Positions 10,160-22,832 of a DNA stretch of 64,000 bases are shown piece by piece. Position 1 is the stretch's first letter. Each line of letters begins with the position of its first letter. The stretch is from Fasciola hepatica (taxonomy: Eukaryota > Platyhelminthes > Trematoda > Plagiorchiida > Fasciolidae): positions 1,040,001 to 1,104,000 of the forward strand of contig CANUEZ040000117.1 of NCBI GenBank assembly GCA_948099385.1. The letters run 5' to 3'. Under the pieces are notes generated by a model. That model was not told where the DNA came from. It saw only the letters and a list, made by a program, of their open reading frames with translations, and did no database searches. A program made the position numbers and the translations under genes.

Positions 10160-11371
10160 AATCGACCAAACAGCGGCTTTATCCAGGAGCGTATACCAAC
10201 GTTGAGGGTGAAATGCACGTAAGAAGAGAACCGAAAAAGGAAAGCATATTAAAAAGAGCAGTCAGAGTGGGCCCCTGCCGTGGATTACCGGTTATTGGAT
10301 GCACATAAAAACCAAGAATGCACGGGGCATAAGAGTGACGGAGACTACGGGAGAAGATGGAAGGAAAGCGGATGAAAATGGCGGCGTTTCAATTCCGTTG
10401 ATTCATTACGGAAATGGCCATAGCCAGCCAAACTTTGAGAACTTAGTCAGATAAATGAAACTGTCTGTCGTTGATTGCGTCCTCAATTGAGGGGAGCAGG
10501 GTCGGCGCAGGAGTTGGTCTTAGCAGTTCATGACCCTCTCGTATGCTTTATCGTCTGCCGTGCTAATACCAGATAACTGGAGTGCACGGGCGACACTGAG
10601 ATATGGGCTGAGTGCCGACAGAAATTGGAACTTGGTTTGTGAGACTCGAAGGTTGATGGGCAACTTGTTCCAGAATTTGGAGTAAACAGGAAGGAAAAAA
10701 CGTGACGGTATGGCCGATCTACCTGTGCTAGAAGGGAAAGTAAAAAGTCTATGCCAAAGTGATTGAGGGGTTTCGCGGGAGAAGCTTACTGGGTTAATGG
10801 AAAAAGACCGGTTATGGAGCAGGTTATATAAGAAGACTAAGTTTAGTCTTATGCTGCGGAGCCAGAGTGGGTCAAGATTCGGATGTTGGCATCGTTCTCT
10901 ATAGCATAAAGACGTGGACCAACCGAGTAATTTTCTGGCAAAAAGCCTTTTTATGCTTCCAGTCACAATTTTGCTAATGCTGTCATGTTAGAAAATATTT
11001 TTGGGCAGTATACCAGCAAAGGCCTGATGTGGGATTTGTAGATGATGATGACATTGCCCCGGAGATGACAGGAGAGGAAGAGAGGGGCCACACTTCTTCT
11101 AGCCTTGACCTATTGGACGGCGGCGTTCTCAGAAAAATTGAGGGAGCAGGAGTATTTGAGGCCCAATTCGCGGATGATAAGTCCATTGGATATCGGGGAC
11201 CCACCAAGATTTAGGGCTCCAGGGAGCAGTCGGAACTTGTAGGTTAGAACCTTGCACTCCCCAGTGGAAAAGCTCATCATCCAGGGGTGAAGCCGGGGGT
11301 CAAGAGCAGAGAAGCCAGCGGAAATGTTGCAAACAGTAGGAGTAGCATCATTAGAATTGAAAGAGTAGACC
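10160..11371 (-). pseudogene. LINE-A RT C-terminal part and proximal 3'UTR
   Basis: On the minus strand this resumes right after the FADD box (MVYSFNSND) and continues through NLGGSPISNGLIIRELGLKY, IRPLLVYCPKIFSNM, KRLFARKLLGWS and FFLPVYSKFWNKLPINL to a stop at 10520. This is the standard C-terminal region of CR1-like RTs. It carries a stop and frame changes near 11110 and 10970. Bases 10519-10160 are 3'UTR up to the Gypsy-1 target repeat. Confidence 0.87.
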
Positions 11372-11383
11372 ATTCCTATATCA

Positions 11384-12774
11384 TCGTTCCCATTCATAAA
11401 AAAGGACCTTTACATGAGGTATCCAATTATCGCCCTATAAACCATACCCCCATCTTATCCAGAATAATGGAAAAAATAGTTAAAGATAATATTATTAACT
11501 ATTTATTAAGCCTCAGTCTTATTAATCACAACCAACATGGATTCCTCCGTTCACGTTCCTGCATGACTTGTCAGTATGATTTTCTGAATCTCGTCACCGG
11601 CTCTGCTGAAAGTGGGAAATCTCTTGTTGTTCTTTATCTTGATTTATCCAAGGCATTTGATCGTGTCCCTCACCCCCACCTTTTAACAAAGCTACGGTCA
11701 TTTGGGATTGTCGATCCACTTCTTTCTTGGTTTTCGTCTTACTTATCTCATCGTTCACAGGTTGTCTTAATTAACGGGCACACCTCTAATCCTAAGCCTG
11801 TTACTAGCGGTGTTATTCAGGGCAGTGTTTTGGGACCCCTGCTTTTCCTCCTATATATAAATGATATGTTTCCGACAATACTTAATGGCACGCCGTTTTT
11901 GTTCGCGGACGACATTAAGATAGTCTACACTTTCTCGCCTGGCAACCTCAGTACTACTATCCCTAAAATCTCTGCTGATTTAGCCGCTCCTGATGAATGG
12001 TGCTCAACCTGGGCGATGAAATTCTCCGCCGACAAGTGTATTTTCCTCACTTACAAATGCCAGGTTCCTCCTGGTTCTTTATGCATTGGCGGTTCACCCA
12101 TCGACAGCCAGCCTTTAGTAAGAGACCTTGGCTTAAGTTATTCTTGCTCTTTCAACTTCTCGGAACATGCTGTCCTCCAAACGGCGAAGGCTAGAAAGTG
12201 TCTTGGTCTTCTATTCAGATCCTTTCAGCTTAGGCAGAGCATTCTCTACATGTACAAAGTACATGCCAGGCCCCTTCTCGAATATTGTCCCCTAATATTC
12301 ACTAGCATGAGAAAATCCGACAGGATTATTATCGAATGTGTTCAGCGAAGATTTACAAAACAGCTTATCGGTTGGTCGTCCAACTTAAACTACAGGGAAC
12401 GATGCTTATCTCTCAAAATCGAACCACTATGGCTTCGTCGCATCAAGCTAAATTTAATATTTCTGTATAAGCTATTGACTAAGCAGTCCTATTCCTCCAA
12501 CCAGTTGTGCTTCTTCCCGGATACTGGATATTCACTCCGGAATAGACAGTATACTATTACCACACCCTCCGCGAGGACTGTTCTACGCTCTAAGTTCTTT
12601 CTCTTCGCGTACTCCAGAATCTGGAATAAACTTCCCTTGCACATCAGATCTTCTCGGTCAAAGTATGCATTCGTGCATGCTATTGATAACTTCCTTACTG
12701 TCCCAACTGTTTTGCGCTTATTCAACGTTCACGTAACCGAACGTCAAGCTTACGAGATAGGCCTTGACTTTTAA
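11384..12774 (+). CDS. LINE-B reverse transcriptase (5'-truncated, otherwise open)
   Basis: The frame is open from the insertion point (IIVPIHKKGPLHEVSNYRP) to the stop at 12774. It carries NYRPINHTPILSRIMEKIV, YLDLSKAFDRVPHPHLLTKL, SGVIQGSVLGPLLFLLYIND and FLFADDIKIVYTF (the catalytic aspartates), then the C-terminal WLRRIKLNLIFLYKLL and FFLFAYSRIWNKLPLHI segments. The frame continues upstream to an ATG at 11287, but that part is antisense LINE-A sequence. This is the cleanest RT of the plus-strand LINEs, but it lacks its N-terminus and the endonuclease. Confidence 0.9.
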
Positions 12775-13133
12775 GCCATTGCTCTGCTTTCTCTCTTTAC
12801 CTTACCTTCCAAAATAACCTCACCGCTTTAAAAATTCTGATTGCTTTGTTTGACCGCTTCTCCTAGCCTTCGCCATCGACATATGTAAGCATGTCTGCGT
12901 CCACTAACTGTTTATCCATACCAACTTATAGGATCCTGCTAATTCAACTTTGAAATAAATCCTTTCAGATGCGCTCGCATTTATAGAGACCACCGTATTA
13001 CTCCCCACAGGTTGTCAATATCTCTCACTCGCTCCACGATTTATTAACTTTATTCAGTTATATTGCGTATGCGGCCCTGAAACCAACCTCAACATTGCCA
13101 TAAAAACTGCTTCAGTATCCAACCCCTGGTTGG

Positions 13134-13175
<42 letters not shown>

Positions 13176-14355
13176 TCATTACTGTCCTATAATTATTAAC
13201 AAAATCATGGTGAGTAACTCAACGGTCCTCGATATCTCTTAGCTTATAATGCCTCTCTTCCGCACCAGGTCCCACCACTCATACTTCGCTCACCACCTCT
13301 GCGATTTCGAACTGGAAAATCCAGTCTGATTCATCGCACTTAGCGTGACTCACTAACTGAACTCAACACCCAGTTATGACGTTACCATTTCTGCTCCCAC
13401 CCTATCCCCCAGCTAAGGTTCTTCTGTAATTTCATGCAGAACTTGGTCTTTACTCCTGCTCAATGACCACTCTGGGCGAAATACTAACTTTCCCATTGAA
13501 AGTTCTAGCCACACTTAGGCGTTTCCCCTTAAGTCTCACGTTTCATGGCCTCAATGTGCCTTTGGGATCCGCCGCACCGATGAGCCCGTGCTTAACTTTT
13601 GTTCTTCTTTCCGTTAACCGTTGATCCTCGGCTGCGTCACTCTACCTCACTTTCCTTGCCATAGTCTTTTGCGTCCGACCGCTCTCGCAGGACCCGTCTG
13701 ATGATCGCACCCACGTATACAGCAATATATATATTTTATATATACATATATATATATATGCATATATATATAAACATATATATGCATATATATGTGTAAA
13801 TATATAACATTTTTATATACAATATATATATATATATACTCACTACTGTCTTATAATTATTAACAAAATCATGGTGAGTAACTCAACGGTCCTCGATATC
13901 TCTTAGCTTATAATGCCTCTTCCGCACCAGGTCCCACCACTCATACTTCGCTCACCACCTCTGCGATTTCGAACTGGAAAATCCAGTCTGATTCATTGCA
14001 CTTAGCGTGACTCACTAACTGAACTCAACACCCAGTTATGACGTTACCATTTCTGCTCCCACCCTATCCCCCAGCTAAGGTTCTTCTGTAATTTCATGCA
14101 GAACTTGGTCTTTACTCCTGCTCAATGACCACTCTGGGCGAAATACTAACTTTCCCATTGAAAGTTCTAGCCACACTTAGGCGTTTCCCCTTAAGTCTCA
14201 CGTTTCATGGCCTCAATGTGCCTTTGGGATCCGCCGCACCGATGAGCCCGTGCTTAACTTTTGTTCTTCTTTCCGTTAACCGTTGATCCTCGGCTGCGTC
14301 ACTCTATCTCACTTTTCTTGCCGTAGTCTTTTGCGTCCGATGATCGCACCCACGT

Positions 14356-14394
<39 letters not shown>

Positions 14395-16204
14395 GGGTAT
14401 GCTCCACTCACTTGTCCCCCTTCCTAACTAGATTGTGCCATTTTACTACACACAATTTGCGTATATATAAATAAAACCGTTCCGTCCTTTAGCGATGAGT
14501 GCTCGCTCTCAGTTAATTCCTGGCTCAGGCTAGAACTCAGCCGTCCCATCCTGCTTTTTTTGTGCCTTTCTCGTACTTGCCACACGGATTACCATTCCTT
14601 AGTAACTAGGCTCCACTTCTCTACGCACATGCTCATGGTAAGTTAAGACCCCATTCCAACCGGAATCTGTATGCCCCTGCCGAATACCAGCACGTTTGCC
14701 CCACATGAAAAATCCTCATTTTACCACTGTGTTTCCCCCCCTTTTTACTGTTTGCCGTCCTTTACCACAGCTGGTGAACTGACCAGACTGTTTTCTTCTT
14801 ATTTTCTCATTCTTCGTCCAGACCATAACATCTACTATTGTTTTATTCCTGGTTCCCAAACGGACACCCTCTCCTCATCCACTGCCTACCCGATATCGCC
14901 CCAAATCTCTACTATCACCCAACTACCCTAGAAAGCTATCAGTCTCCATCTAGGGATCCCTAATAGACCGGTCCACTAGCCAAACGATAACTAACTGTTC
15001 GGACATCAAAGTGTTCATTTTCTTGCTTCCATATTAACGATAATCATAACCCACAGCTGGAACACTCTCCAGACTGCCGCATTCCTGATCTCTTCCAGAT
15101 TGCATTGGTTACTTGGGTATCCATCGGCTAAATCGACGTTTATTCCGGATTACCGTAAGGACTGGACGATTTGATCAATGGTTTAAACCTATACTCTCGC
15201 CTGCTGACGTTACATGGGGCACCGTACACGGATTAACAAAACCTCATGAAAGTCTCACCGGATCGCAGAGGTAATTCCTGACACCAACCATCAACACATC
15301 CGCTAAACGTTTATTCCCAAATAATCCAACCCGACAGTTCAATTCTTCCCGCGTTGTAGTACGAAATCAATGGCCGGAACCCAGCCTTCGCAGCTGTCAA
15401 CTTCGTCAAACCAGCCCTTTTTTACTCCTACCCACAACATTCTGCCTGCAACCAAGGTCTTTACGGAACAGAATACCAGCCATCTGCAGCCATAATTTGA
15501 TTACCAATTTTCTATCAAATACAAAAAAAACATTTTACACTCTTCCAACTCCTGCCTAGCCGAACCATTGACGTTTGTCTCCACTAATCCGTTTCATTGA
15601 CGGCTTTTCTTTTCTTTAATAGTCCGTTATATGTCCATACACCATTCATGCTCTTCAAAAGTTCACTGAAGTCCCTGCGAAGCTTTTCGCCTTCATTTGA
15701 ATTTCCATATGACACCGTAATCACCTGCACAAAAGGTCCGTTTTATTATCACCTTTGACTCAATTGCCTTTGTTTCACATGCTTCCTCCACAATTAGTTA
15801 CCCAATGCTGGATCAGTGTCCAATATCCCGCTGGTATCTCTGACTGCACTTTGAAAGCCCCACGCTTGCTTTACTTCTAACAATGTTCTTTTGCATCTCT
15901 TACGCCCGGTTACTTGTTAGTGACCGTCCATTTGTTGCTTATATCAGCAATTCCACGACTGTCCAGCTATCCACACCGCCCTCCAGCGATTTCGAAACCG
16001 ATTCGAAATTCCCGCCTCAACCATTACCACTTTTGTTTACTCAAACACTACATGACTTTACTGTTGTATTTCGGTTGCTGTGATTTATAAATTTAGAATT
16101 TGTGAATACCTCACATTGACATGTATTGCTGTATACTCTGATCTTGCCTTGTGCATGTGTATTGACCACGGTCAAGAAATATACTATATACTATATACTA
16201 TAAA
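12775..16204 (+). other. LINE-B 3'UTR with tandem duplication and TA microsatellites
   Basis: This is 3.4 kb without a gene. It holds TA-rich microsatellites (about 13136-13172, 13720-13840, 14358-14392) and a tandem duplication of a roughly 660-base unit. From 14634 to 16200 it matches LINE-G (29437-30998) closely, which shows that this is family 3'UTR and not captured host sequence. Confidence 0.8.
13174..14395 (+). repeat. Two-copy tandem repeat in the LINE-B 3'UTR (period 664)
   Basis: Copy 1 starts at 13174 (ACTCATTACTGTCCTATAAT) and copy 2 at 13838 (ACTCACTACTGTCTTATAAT). They differ at only a few positions over more than 500 bases. Copy 2 lacks a short block present at about 13680-13700. 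Each copy is bordered by TA microsatellite, which suggests unequal exchange between the microsatellites. Confidence 0.9.
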
Positions 16205-16205
16205 T

Positions 16206-16516
16206 CTGAAAACAAGAGTGGCATGCCATTGTGTGCTAGATCCAGTGCATCAATATTTTACACTAGAAATAGGATAGGAACCAGTACACAGCCCTGTATA
16301 ACGCCACTTGTAACAGGTTTTAGTTTCGAAGTATATCCACTGGTGAGGACCACTTGCGAACGATGAGTGAGATAAGATTTCAGCCAAGAAAGCAGCGGGT
16401 CAGCAATGCCAAAGGAACGCAATTTGATGCAGGTGTGGAACACGGTCGAAAGCCTCAGACAGATCCAGGTAGACAATCAGTAATGCCTGCCCACTAGCAA
16501 CAGCCTTCATGCCTGG
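16206..16516 (-). pseudogene. LINE-A RT middle segment (motifs A-B)
   Basis: Between LINE-B and BEL-C the minus strand encodes VYLDLSEAFDRVPH, FGIADPLLSWLKSYLTHRSQVV and SGVIQGCVLVPILFLV in a degenerate frame, with a stop where YIND would be expected. It ends at LLFSD next to LINE-B. It joins in frame to GFLNPG at 23215 once BEL-C and one copy of its target repeat are set aside. Confidence 0.9.
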
Positions 16517-16893
16517 TGTTACGAACGTTTGAGCAATGCGTAGCCAAATTCGCAACGGATCCCGAAATCAAAAGACGATTATCCGTGATATTCTACGATA
16601 CTAGATTATTAAGATAAACAATGACATAAACAATATACAAACCTCAATAATACGATCACAAAGTCTCAACAACGAGAAACCGAATAGCAGCGTGTGAGCA
16701 GACAGCACGTGCGTCACGCAGGTCCTGAACAAGGATGTGCCAAAGTAGCGCTCTGGGCGCGAACAAACAACAATTGGTCCAGAAAAACAACCAGTTCGTA
16801 AAGACAAGTCAATAGTGTATGGAAATGAGTGATGTTGGGAAAAACACTGAATCGCGAGGGAAAAAGGGGGATTTTTCACGACCGGCTGTTACA
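16517..16893 (-). repeat. BEL-C 3' LTR (377 bp)
   Basis: On the plus strand it begins TGTTACGAACG and ends CCGGCTGTTACA. The polypurine tract AGGAGCCAGGAGGATTTTGG lies just upstream on the minus strand (about 16894-16920). Confidence 0.95.
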
Positions 16894-17594
16894 CCGCCCA
16901 CCAAAATCCTCCTGGCTCCTTAGCAGAGTCAAAGGTTCGGTATAAAGGTACCGATTCTTCCTACCTGCCTAGGCCCTGCTGTCAGTGCGCGCGTCTAATG
17001 CTCGTCGTCAACGTTCTACCACTGGCCGCACCTAATCAATTGGATACTTAGACGTGAGGCTAGTCTACATCTTCCACAAGACCAAATGACCGATGGCGGG
17101 CGTGAATGGTCACATAGACGTTGTCCTCGTAAGGGGCCGTCCGGTCCTGGATGTACGTGCTTGAGTGTGTTTGTAAGTGCGTGTGTGTGTGTGCCGGGGT
17201 TACAATGAAATCACAGTTATGACTACACATCAAAAGAGGACTTTCTGCAGTGTCAACAAAAGACCGCGTGGCAAGAAAACGAGTAAAATGTAGCATGTAT
17301 GTGTGACCTGAGCTCCACCACTTCCACATATGCAAGGGGCATTCGGCAGCGTCAACAAAAAGCAAAACAACGAACACTGTCACATGTTTGATGGGTTTGC
17401 GGGATGTAGAGTGCGTCGTGCATGCGTGTATGTATCGGGATGTATAATAGAATCGCACTCATCACCACATATCGGAAAGAACCTTCTGTAATGTCAACGA
17501 AGGGACCGCGAGCACCTTAACGTGTTTGACGGAGATTGTGTGGTATATATGGTGTTTCTTTATCCACCTCGATTACTGGTGTGAAAAAGGTTTA
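16894..17594 (-). other. BEL-C 3' untranslated region
   Basis: About 700 bases lie between the pol stop (17595) and the 3' LTR, colinear with 407-1114 of BEL-A. A shorter GT/CA microsatellite is present (about 17183-17203). No conserved frame is visible. Confidence 0.75.
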
Positions 17595-20500
17595 CTAGGC
17601 CACAGGGTTATCAGCTCCTCCGCCTTTGCTCTCGAGTAGGTTAATACTGCGTATGTCACGAATGAGCACTCCGTTAGCTGTCTTCATCTTCACCGTTCTT
17701 ATCATTTTGTCGGTGCTTTTGATGGTTTCCGTAACTACTCCCAAAGACCAAGTGCTGAAATGTGCGCGTTCGTCGGCGATCATAACCACGTCCCCAACTT
17801 TGAATGGTCTTGTTTTGGCCATCCACTTCTGTCGAGTCTGCAAAGCCGGTAGGTACTCCCGTAGCCATCGCCTCCAGAAGACCTTGGCCAGATAGTTCGC
17901 TTGCTTCCACCCGTGGAGGTAGCTCCCACGAAGGTTTACCGGCCCTTGGAAACCCTCGTTCGACCTTAGCGTCAATAAGTCGTTTGGGGTGAGCGCCAGG
18001 TGGGTGGGGTCGCCGTTCAATACTGGAACCAGGGGGCGGTTGTTCAGGATTCGCTCCACCTCAGTCATGACGGTGTTCAGGGTCTCGTCGTCGGGCGGCT
18101 GCTGCTCCATGATTGACAGCAATATCCGTCTGGCGGACCGGATCATGCGTTCCCATATGCCGCCTCGGTGACTGGCCTGTGGGGGGTTGAAATGCCGTCG
18201 TATGCCGTAGGCCACGGTTCGATTCTGCAGTTCGTCCCTATTTATGTTCTTGTGCCAACGCTGCAATTCCCGGTGAGCGCCCACAAAGTTCGATCCATTA
18301 TCTGAGTATATATCAGCCGGTACGCCTCTTCGGTTGATAAATCTTTTGCAAGGCCCGTAGAAACGAATCGGTCGTCATCGAATGTGCGACTTCTAGGTGT
18401 ACCGCACGTGATTTCATGCACGTCATGATACATCCGTATCGCTTTTCTAATCTTTTCCCGCACTTGATCCACAAGGGCCCGAAATAGTCCAACCCGGTGT
18501 CACTGAACGGCCACCATCCCGTAGTCACCCTGCATTCTTGTAGTGGGGCCATGAGTTGTTTGCCTGCTGTGGCATTGCGTCTCCTGCATTGCACACACCG
18601 TCGGATTACGCGTTTTACAGTCTCTCGTCCTCTCAACAACCAAAGACGCTTCCGGATGACGCTCGTCACGTGACTTTCCCCGGCATGTCCCTCCATGGCG
18701 TGGACGTGTTGAATCATTAGCTCTACTACAGGTTGTCTCGCAGGCAGCAGTATAGGATACTTTGTTTCGAAGTTCAGGTGGGCGTTGGTCAGCCTACCAT
18801 CCACCCGCAGCAGTCCGTCGATGAGTTTGGGGTTTAAACGCTTCAGCTCGCCTCTTGGAGATGGCATGTCTTTATTGGTCGGCCCCACTTCTTCCGCCCT
18901 CTTGAGTTCTCGGGCGAAAGCCTCGCGTTGTATCATTCTGAAAATATCGTACTCTGCCGCTTGTAGCTCATCGGGACCTATCAGGCCAACCCGTATCCGA
19001 CCTGAGGGCCGTAGCCCTTCCATGACTAGTAAATTTCTCTTGAACCTGGTTAACCAAACTAGCGAACGAAGCGTCTTCATCCAGGAAGAAAACCTGACCA
19101 GTCGCGATAGAATGGACGACGCTTCGACGACGTTGGTTGCTATCACTACGCCTTTGATCTCCAGTTCCAATTCCGTAGGGGTTTTTAATTCGAACACGGG
19201 CCGGTCCTGTTTGGGCAATTGCAGGAAGTTTGACCCTCTCGTCCACATGTCCAGTTGCCTGAAGTTGTTGGCACCTCGGGAGCACAGGTCGGCCGGATTA
19301 TCGCCAGACCTGACATGACTCCACTGGTGCGTGGCTGATTCATCGTGGATAATCGTGAGCCGGTTAGCAACCCAAGTACTAAACCGGCTCCGTACGTTGT
19401 TAATGTAGTAAAGTACTATCGTTGAATCCGTCCAGAAGCTCACCGACCAAATGTAGAGATCGAAACATCTCTTCACAGCTTGCACCACCCTGACTTCCAA
19501 CACGGCTGCGCTGAGTTCAAGGCGTGGGATTGAGACCGACTTCAGTGGAGCAACGCGGGATTTGGCGAACAGGATCCTCGTGGTATATTGTCCATCTCTT
19601 GCGCACCATCGTCCGTACACCACAGCTCCATAACCGACTTCGGATGCATCGGAAAAGGCATGTAGTTCTCCAGTCCGTGTCGTATGGCCAGGAGTCAAAC
19701 ATCGTGGGATTCTTATGTCCCCTAATTTCTTCAAGGTGTTCAAAAATTCTTCCCAGTCCAGCTGGTCCCCTCGGTCCAGTGACTGGTCCCAATCAACTTT
19801 CTTACGGTACAGCCGCTGCAGCAGGATCTTTGCGGGTAGCAGCCATGGTGAGACGAAACCGAGCGGTTCGAACAAACTTGAGACGGCAGATAGTATGCCA
19901 CGACGGGTTATTGGCAGCTCGGGAACGTTTAGCTAGAAAACAAAATCGTCCGTTTCCGCGTCCCATTGTATCCCTAAAGTGCGCTCGATAGGAAGTGGAG
20001 AGCCGTCCAAATCTCTTACCCTTTCGGCCTTTTCGTGATACGGGATGACCTTCAGCACTTCTGAAGCGTTCGACATCCATTTGGTTAGATGGAAGCCACC
20101 CTCTTCCAGCAATCTCGTCAGACCCCTGAACTGCTCTAGAGCTAATTCCACATCACCGAATGACCCAAGGTAGTCGTCGACGTAGAAGTTCCTGCTGACG
20201 CTTTCTACCACCGTCCGATGTACCAGATCGCCATGTTTGTTGGCTGATTCTCGAAGGGCGTAGTTGGCACAAAATGGTGACGATATGGCTCCGAAGGGGT
20301 GGACGGTCATCCTATAATTCACCGCTGCGTTGTCCCGGTCGCTCCCTTCCCACCACAGGAAACGCAAAGCATCTCGTTCTTCTACCGGAATCTTCACCTG
20401 ATGGAACATTTCCCTAATGTCAGCAGACAAAGCCACTTTACCCACTCTGAAACGGCACAAAACATCGATCAGTGGAGTGGTCCAGTCAGGCCCCTGTAGT

Positions 20501-20934
20501 AGGCGATCGTTTACCGACTTGCCCTGGAACTTGGCCGCACAGTCGAAAACCACGCGCAGTTTATTGGGTTTTTTGGGGTTGATAACCGGATGGTGAGGCA
20601 GATACCAGATACCCCTTTTGCTGTCGGTGTTGACAGGCACCCTTTCAACGTAACCGAGGGTCTCGTTTCGCTTCATCAAATCCGCGTATCGTTCCCACAG
20701 ATTCTGGTCTCGAATGAAGCGTTCTTTTAGTCGTAGTAATCGTTGGAGAACATAATTTCTGTCGTCAGTCCACGGGTCGTCCGGTGTGCGCCATGGGAGG
20801 GGAACCTCGAACTGTATTTTGAGGCCTCTAGTGCCTTGCCGCACCGTTTGCAGAGCGAAGTGATCCTCTTGAGACAACGTCGGTCTTTCGTCTCCAATGT
20901 CATGAAACTCCTTTTCATACAGCCGTTGCAGATG
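17595..20934 (-). pseudogene. pol: BEL-C pol: RT, RNase H, integrase, C-terminal domain
   Basis: After the TAA the frame resumes with LQRLYEKEFHDIG and RT motifs (PKKPNKLRVVFDCAAKFQG, ALSADIREMFHQVKI, NFYVDDYLGSFGD near 20175). An in-frame TAG lies at 19933-19935. Beyond it are TRRGILSAVSSLFEPLGFVSP and RNase H-like LHAFSDASEVGYGAVVY. The integrase zinc region is HVHAMEGHAG and CVQCRRR. Core acidic residues sit in GLDYFGPL, SDNGSNF and GGIWERM. A one-base gain near 18343 shifts the frame before the second acidic residue. The DUF5641-like tail ends at 17595. Confidence 0.94.
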
Positions 20935-22790
20935 TTAATCTATGCGGTCCGTTTCGGCGGATAAGTAATTCACGGAACCGCGTACCCCTACTGGACCGTA
21001 TAACATCCATCCCAGAACCGTGCGTACGGCATAAGGTGCCTGGCGGTCGCCCACTCTCTGGTCAAGCACCCAATGCGCCTCTGGCACGTCGCAGCCGATG
21101 AGGAGATCCACTTCATCATCTTCCCAGTCTACAACGGTTACATCCTGCAGGTGGGGCCACCAAGTCAAGATTGCGTTCACCGACCTTGGTGCTCGCATGA
21201 GGAGATCCGCTAACGTGAATGCCTCCGTTGGTTCAATTTCCTCGTTAGTGTCTAGAAAAATGAGTTGCAGCCTTAATCTACCGGCAGTCATTACCTGTGT
21301 TCCGCCCACCGTGCTCACCGCTAACGACGTCGCACCTTTAGCCAGTTGGTGTTTGTCGGCAAACCGCTCTTTCACTAAAGTGGTGTCGGATCCACTATCA
21401 ACGAAAGCCAACGCCTTGACTATCCCAGTCGGAGTCACTACTCCCACGGCCACTACGCCTAAACGTACCGGTTTACTGGCAGATTGTGAAGTTGAACAAA
21501 TCACGCTGGGCTTGGCACTCGCCTCGGATATGGTTATTCTCGCCTGATGCAGCAGCCGATGGTGTCTGCTCGTGCAGCCCTCGTAACCACATCGATTCCT
21601 TGTTCTACAGGCTGCTGCCCGGTGCGTGGTGTTGAGACAGATAAAACATGCTCCTGCCATCCTCGCCATTCCCCACCGTTCGTCTATTGTGGCATTGCCG
21701 AACTTGGGGCATTCTGGTAGGCCATGGCTAGTACCACAGGATCTGCAATTTGGTTTCGCCGTAGCATCTCGTGAAATGACGTGTGTGTTGGTCCAAGGCT
21801 GGTACTTTGGATGTTCCCGTACAGGGGTTTGGACTTGGCTAGTACTGGGCTTGTTTGCTCGGTTGCTGTCCCGGATGAGTCGGCCGAATCTGCTGTCAGC
21901 TATCTTCGTTTGCCTGTCTAAGTATTCAGTCAGGTCTTCGAAGTTGGCTTCTCTGTCGCTCCGGCTTATCCGTTCTGCTTCTCCCGCCCACCGACCCTGT
22001 AGTTCGGGAGAGAGGTGGCGGACTATGCCTTCCAAAGTGTGCATGGCGTCTAGGTCAGCCATGTAACCTAAATGGTCGAGGGCTATTGAGCAGTTCTGCA
22101 TCTTGATCACCAGGTCAGCCATGGTGTAGACGTCGTCCTTGGTTCTCTTTGCCTCTGCCATCACGCCCTCTATCAAGGTACGGGCTACTTTGAAAGGTTG
22201 GCCGAACAAGTCCCTTATAATCTTTCTTGTCATTGTGTAGCCTTGTTCTGGGTCGAGCATGGTGCACCCGTCGATAGCTTCTCGCGCTCGGCCTCGGCAG
22301 TGGTGAGTAAGGTAAAGAAGCCTTTGCCCAGGGTCGGTTACTTTATTTTCAACGAACGTCTCGAACTGCTTGACAAACTTGCAGTATTGCTCAGCTCGCC
22401 CGTCAAAACCGTTAACTCCACTCTAGGCAGATCGATCGATGGTGGTTTGTAGTCGGCGACCGGCGTGGGGTTCCCTACCTTATTGCACTCTAACCTATCG
22501 GAAGTGTCGAAGTCACTGGTCTCATGCTCTCGCTGTTTCTGTGTACACTTCTCTGCTTCATGCGCCTGTAGTCTAGCCGAAAGTAACTGTTGCTCTAGTT
22601 CTATTATTCTCAGCTTATATAAATCAACGTCCTTACGATCAATATTGCTTTCAATAACACATGAGCTAGCACTGACAGGACTAGGCGATCTAGCATTAAC
22701 TAAAGAATCATAAGTACCAAAAACCTCCCCAGAGACTTGCCGTATTACTTCCTGTCCGGGTTCGACTGCCTTTGATCCTTTCCTTGGCAT
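20935..22790 (-). pseudogene. gag: BEL-C gag and protease, one frameshift
   Basis: The likely start is ATG at 22790 (MPRKGSKAVEPG). A coiled-coil-like stretch (LYKLRIIELEQQLLSARLQA) is followed by a DUF1759-type capsid region. A one-base loss near 22390 breaks the frame within it. Downstream the frame is open to TAA at 20935 and holds cysteine/histidine knuckles (CRSCGTSHGLPEC, CFICLNTTHRAAAC, CGYEGCTSRHH at about 21750-21560). It then holds a DUF1758-type aspartic protease with FVDSGSDTTL (about 21400) and DLLIGCDVPEAHWVL. The TAA is in the same frame as the RT that follows, so it interrupts a single gag-pol frame. Confidence 0.93.
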
Positions 22791-22832
22791 TTTGCGTGAA
22801 TTTTCCTCGTTCCAAATAGATCTATTGAGTAT

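Larger units (their letters stand above)
11384..16204 (+). mobile_element. LINE-B: 5'-truncated CR1-like LINE inserted in LINE-A
   Basis: A plus-strand insertion starts within RT (11384) and ends in a stem-loop (TTGACCACGGTCAA), GAAATATAC and an ACTATAT repeat tail (about 16170-16204). On either side the minus-strand RT of LINE-A can be joined: LLFSD on the right and DIGMVYSF on the left. Endonuclease and ORF1 are missing, as is usual for 5' truncation. The 3'UTR is unusually long, 3.4 kb. Confidence 0.88.

Noticed and set aside
11287..11384. Start of the 495-residue plus-strand frame as the true LINE-B start
   Set aside because: The first 30 or so residues read antisense LINE-A RT. Family similarity begins only at IIVPIHKKG, so this is an insertion junction.
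10520..12774. Head-to-head RT pieces as a twin-priming inversion of one LINE
   Set aside because: The minus-strand RT continues at 16206-16516 on the far side of LINE-B, so LINE-B is an insertion into LINE-A and not an inverted half of it.
13136..14400. Repeated blocks as a satellite or CRISPR-like array
   Set aside because: Only two long units with TA microsatellite between them. No short regularly spaced repeats.
18785..19318. 177-residue plus frame
   Set aside because: It is the antisense shadow of BEL-C pol.
21098..22066. Plus-strand frames of about 150 residues
   Set aside because: Antisense shadows of BEL-C gag-protease, with no domain of their own.
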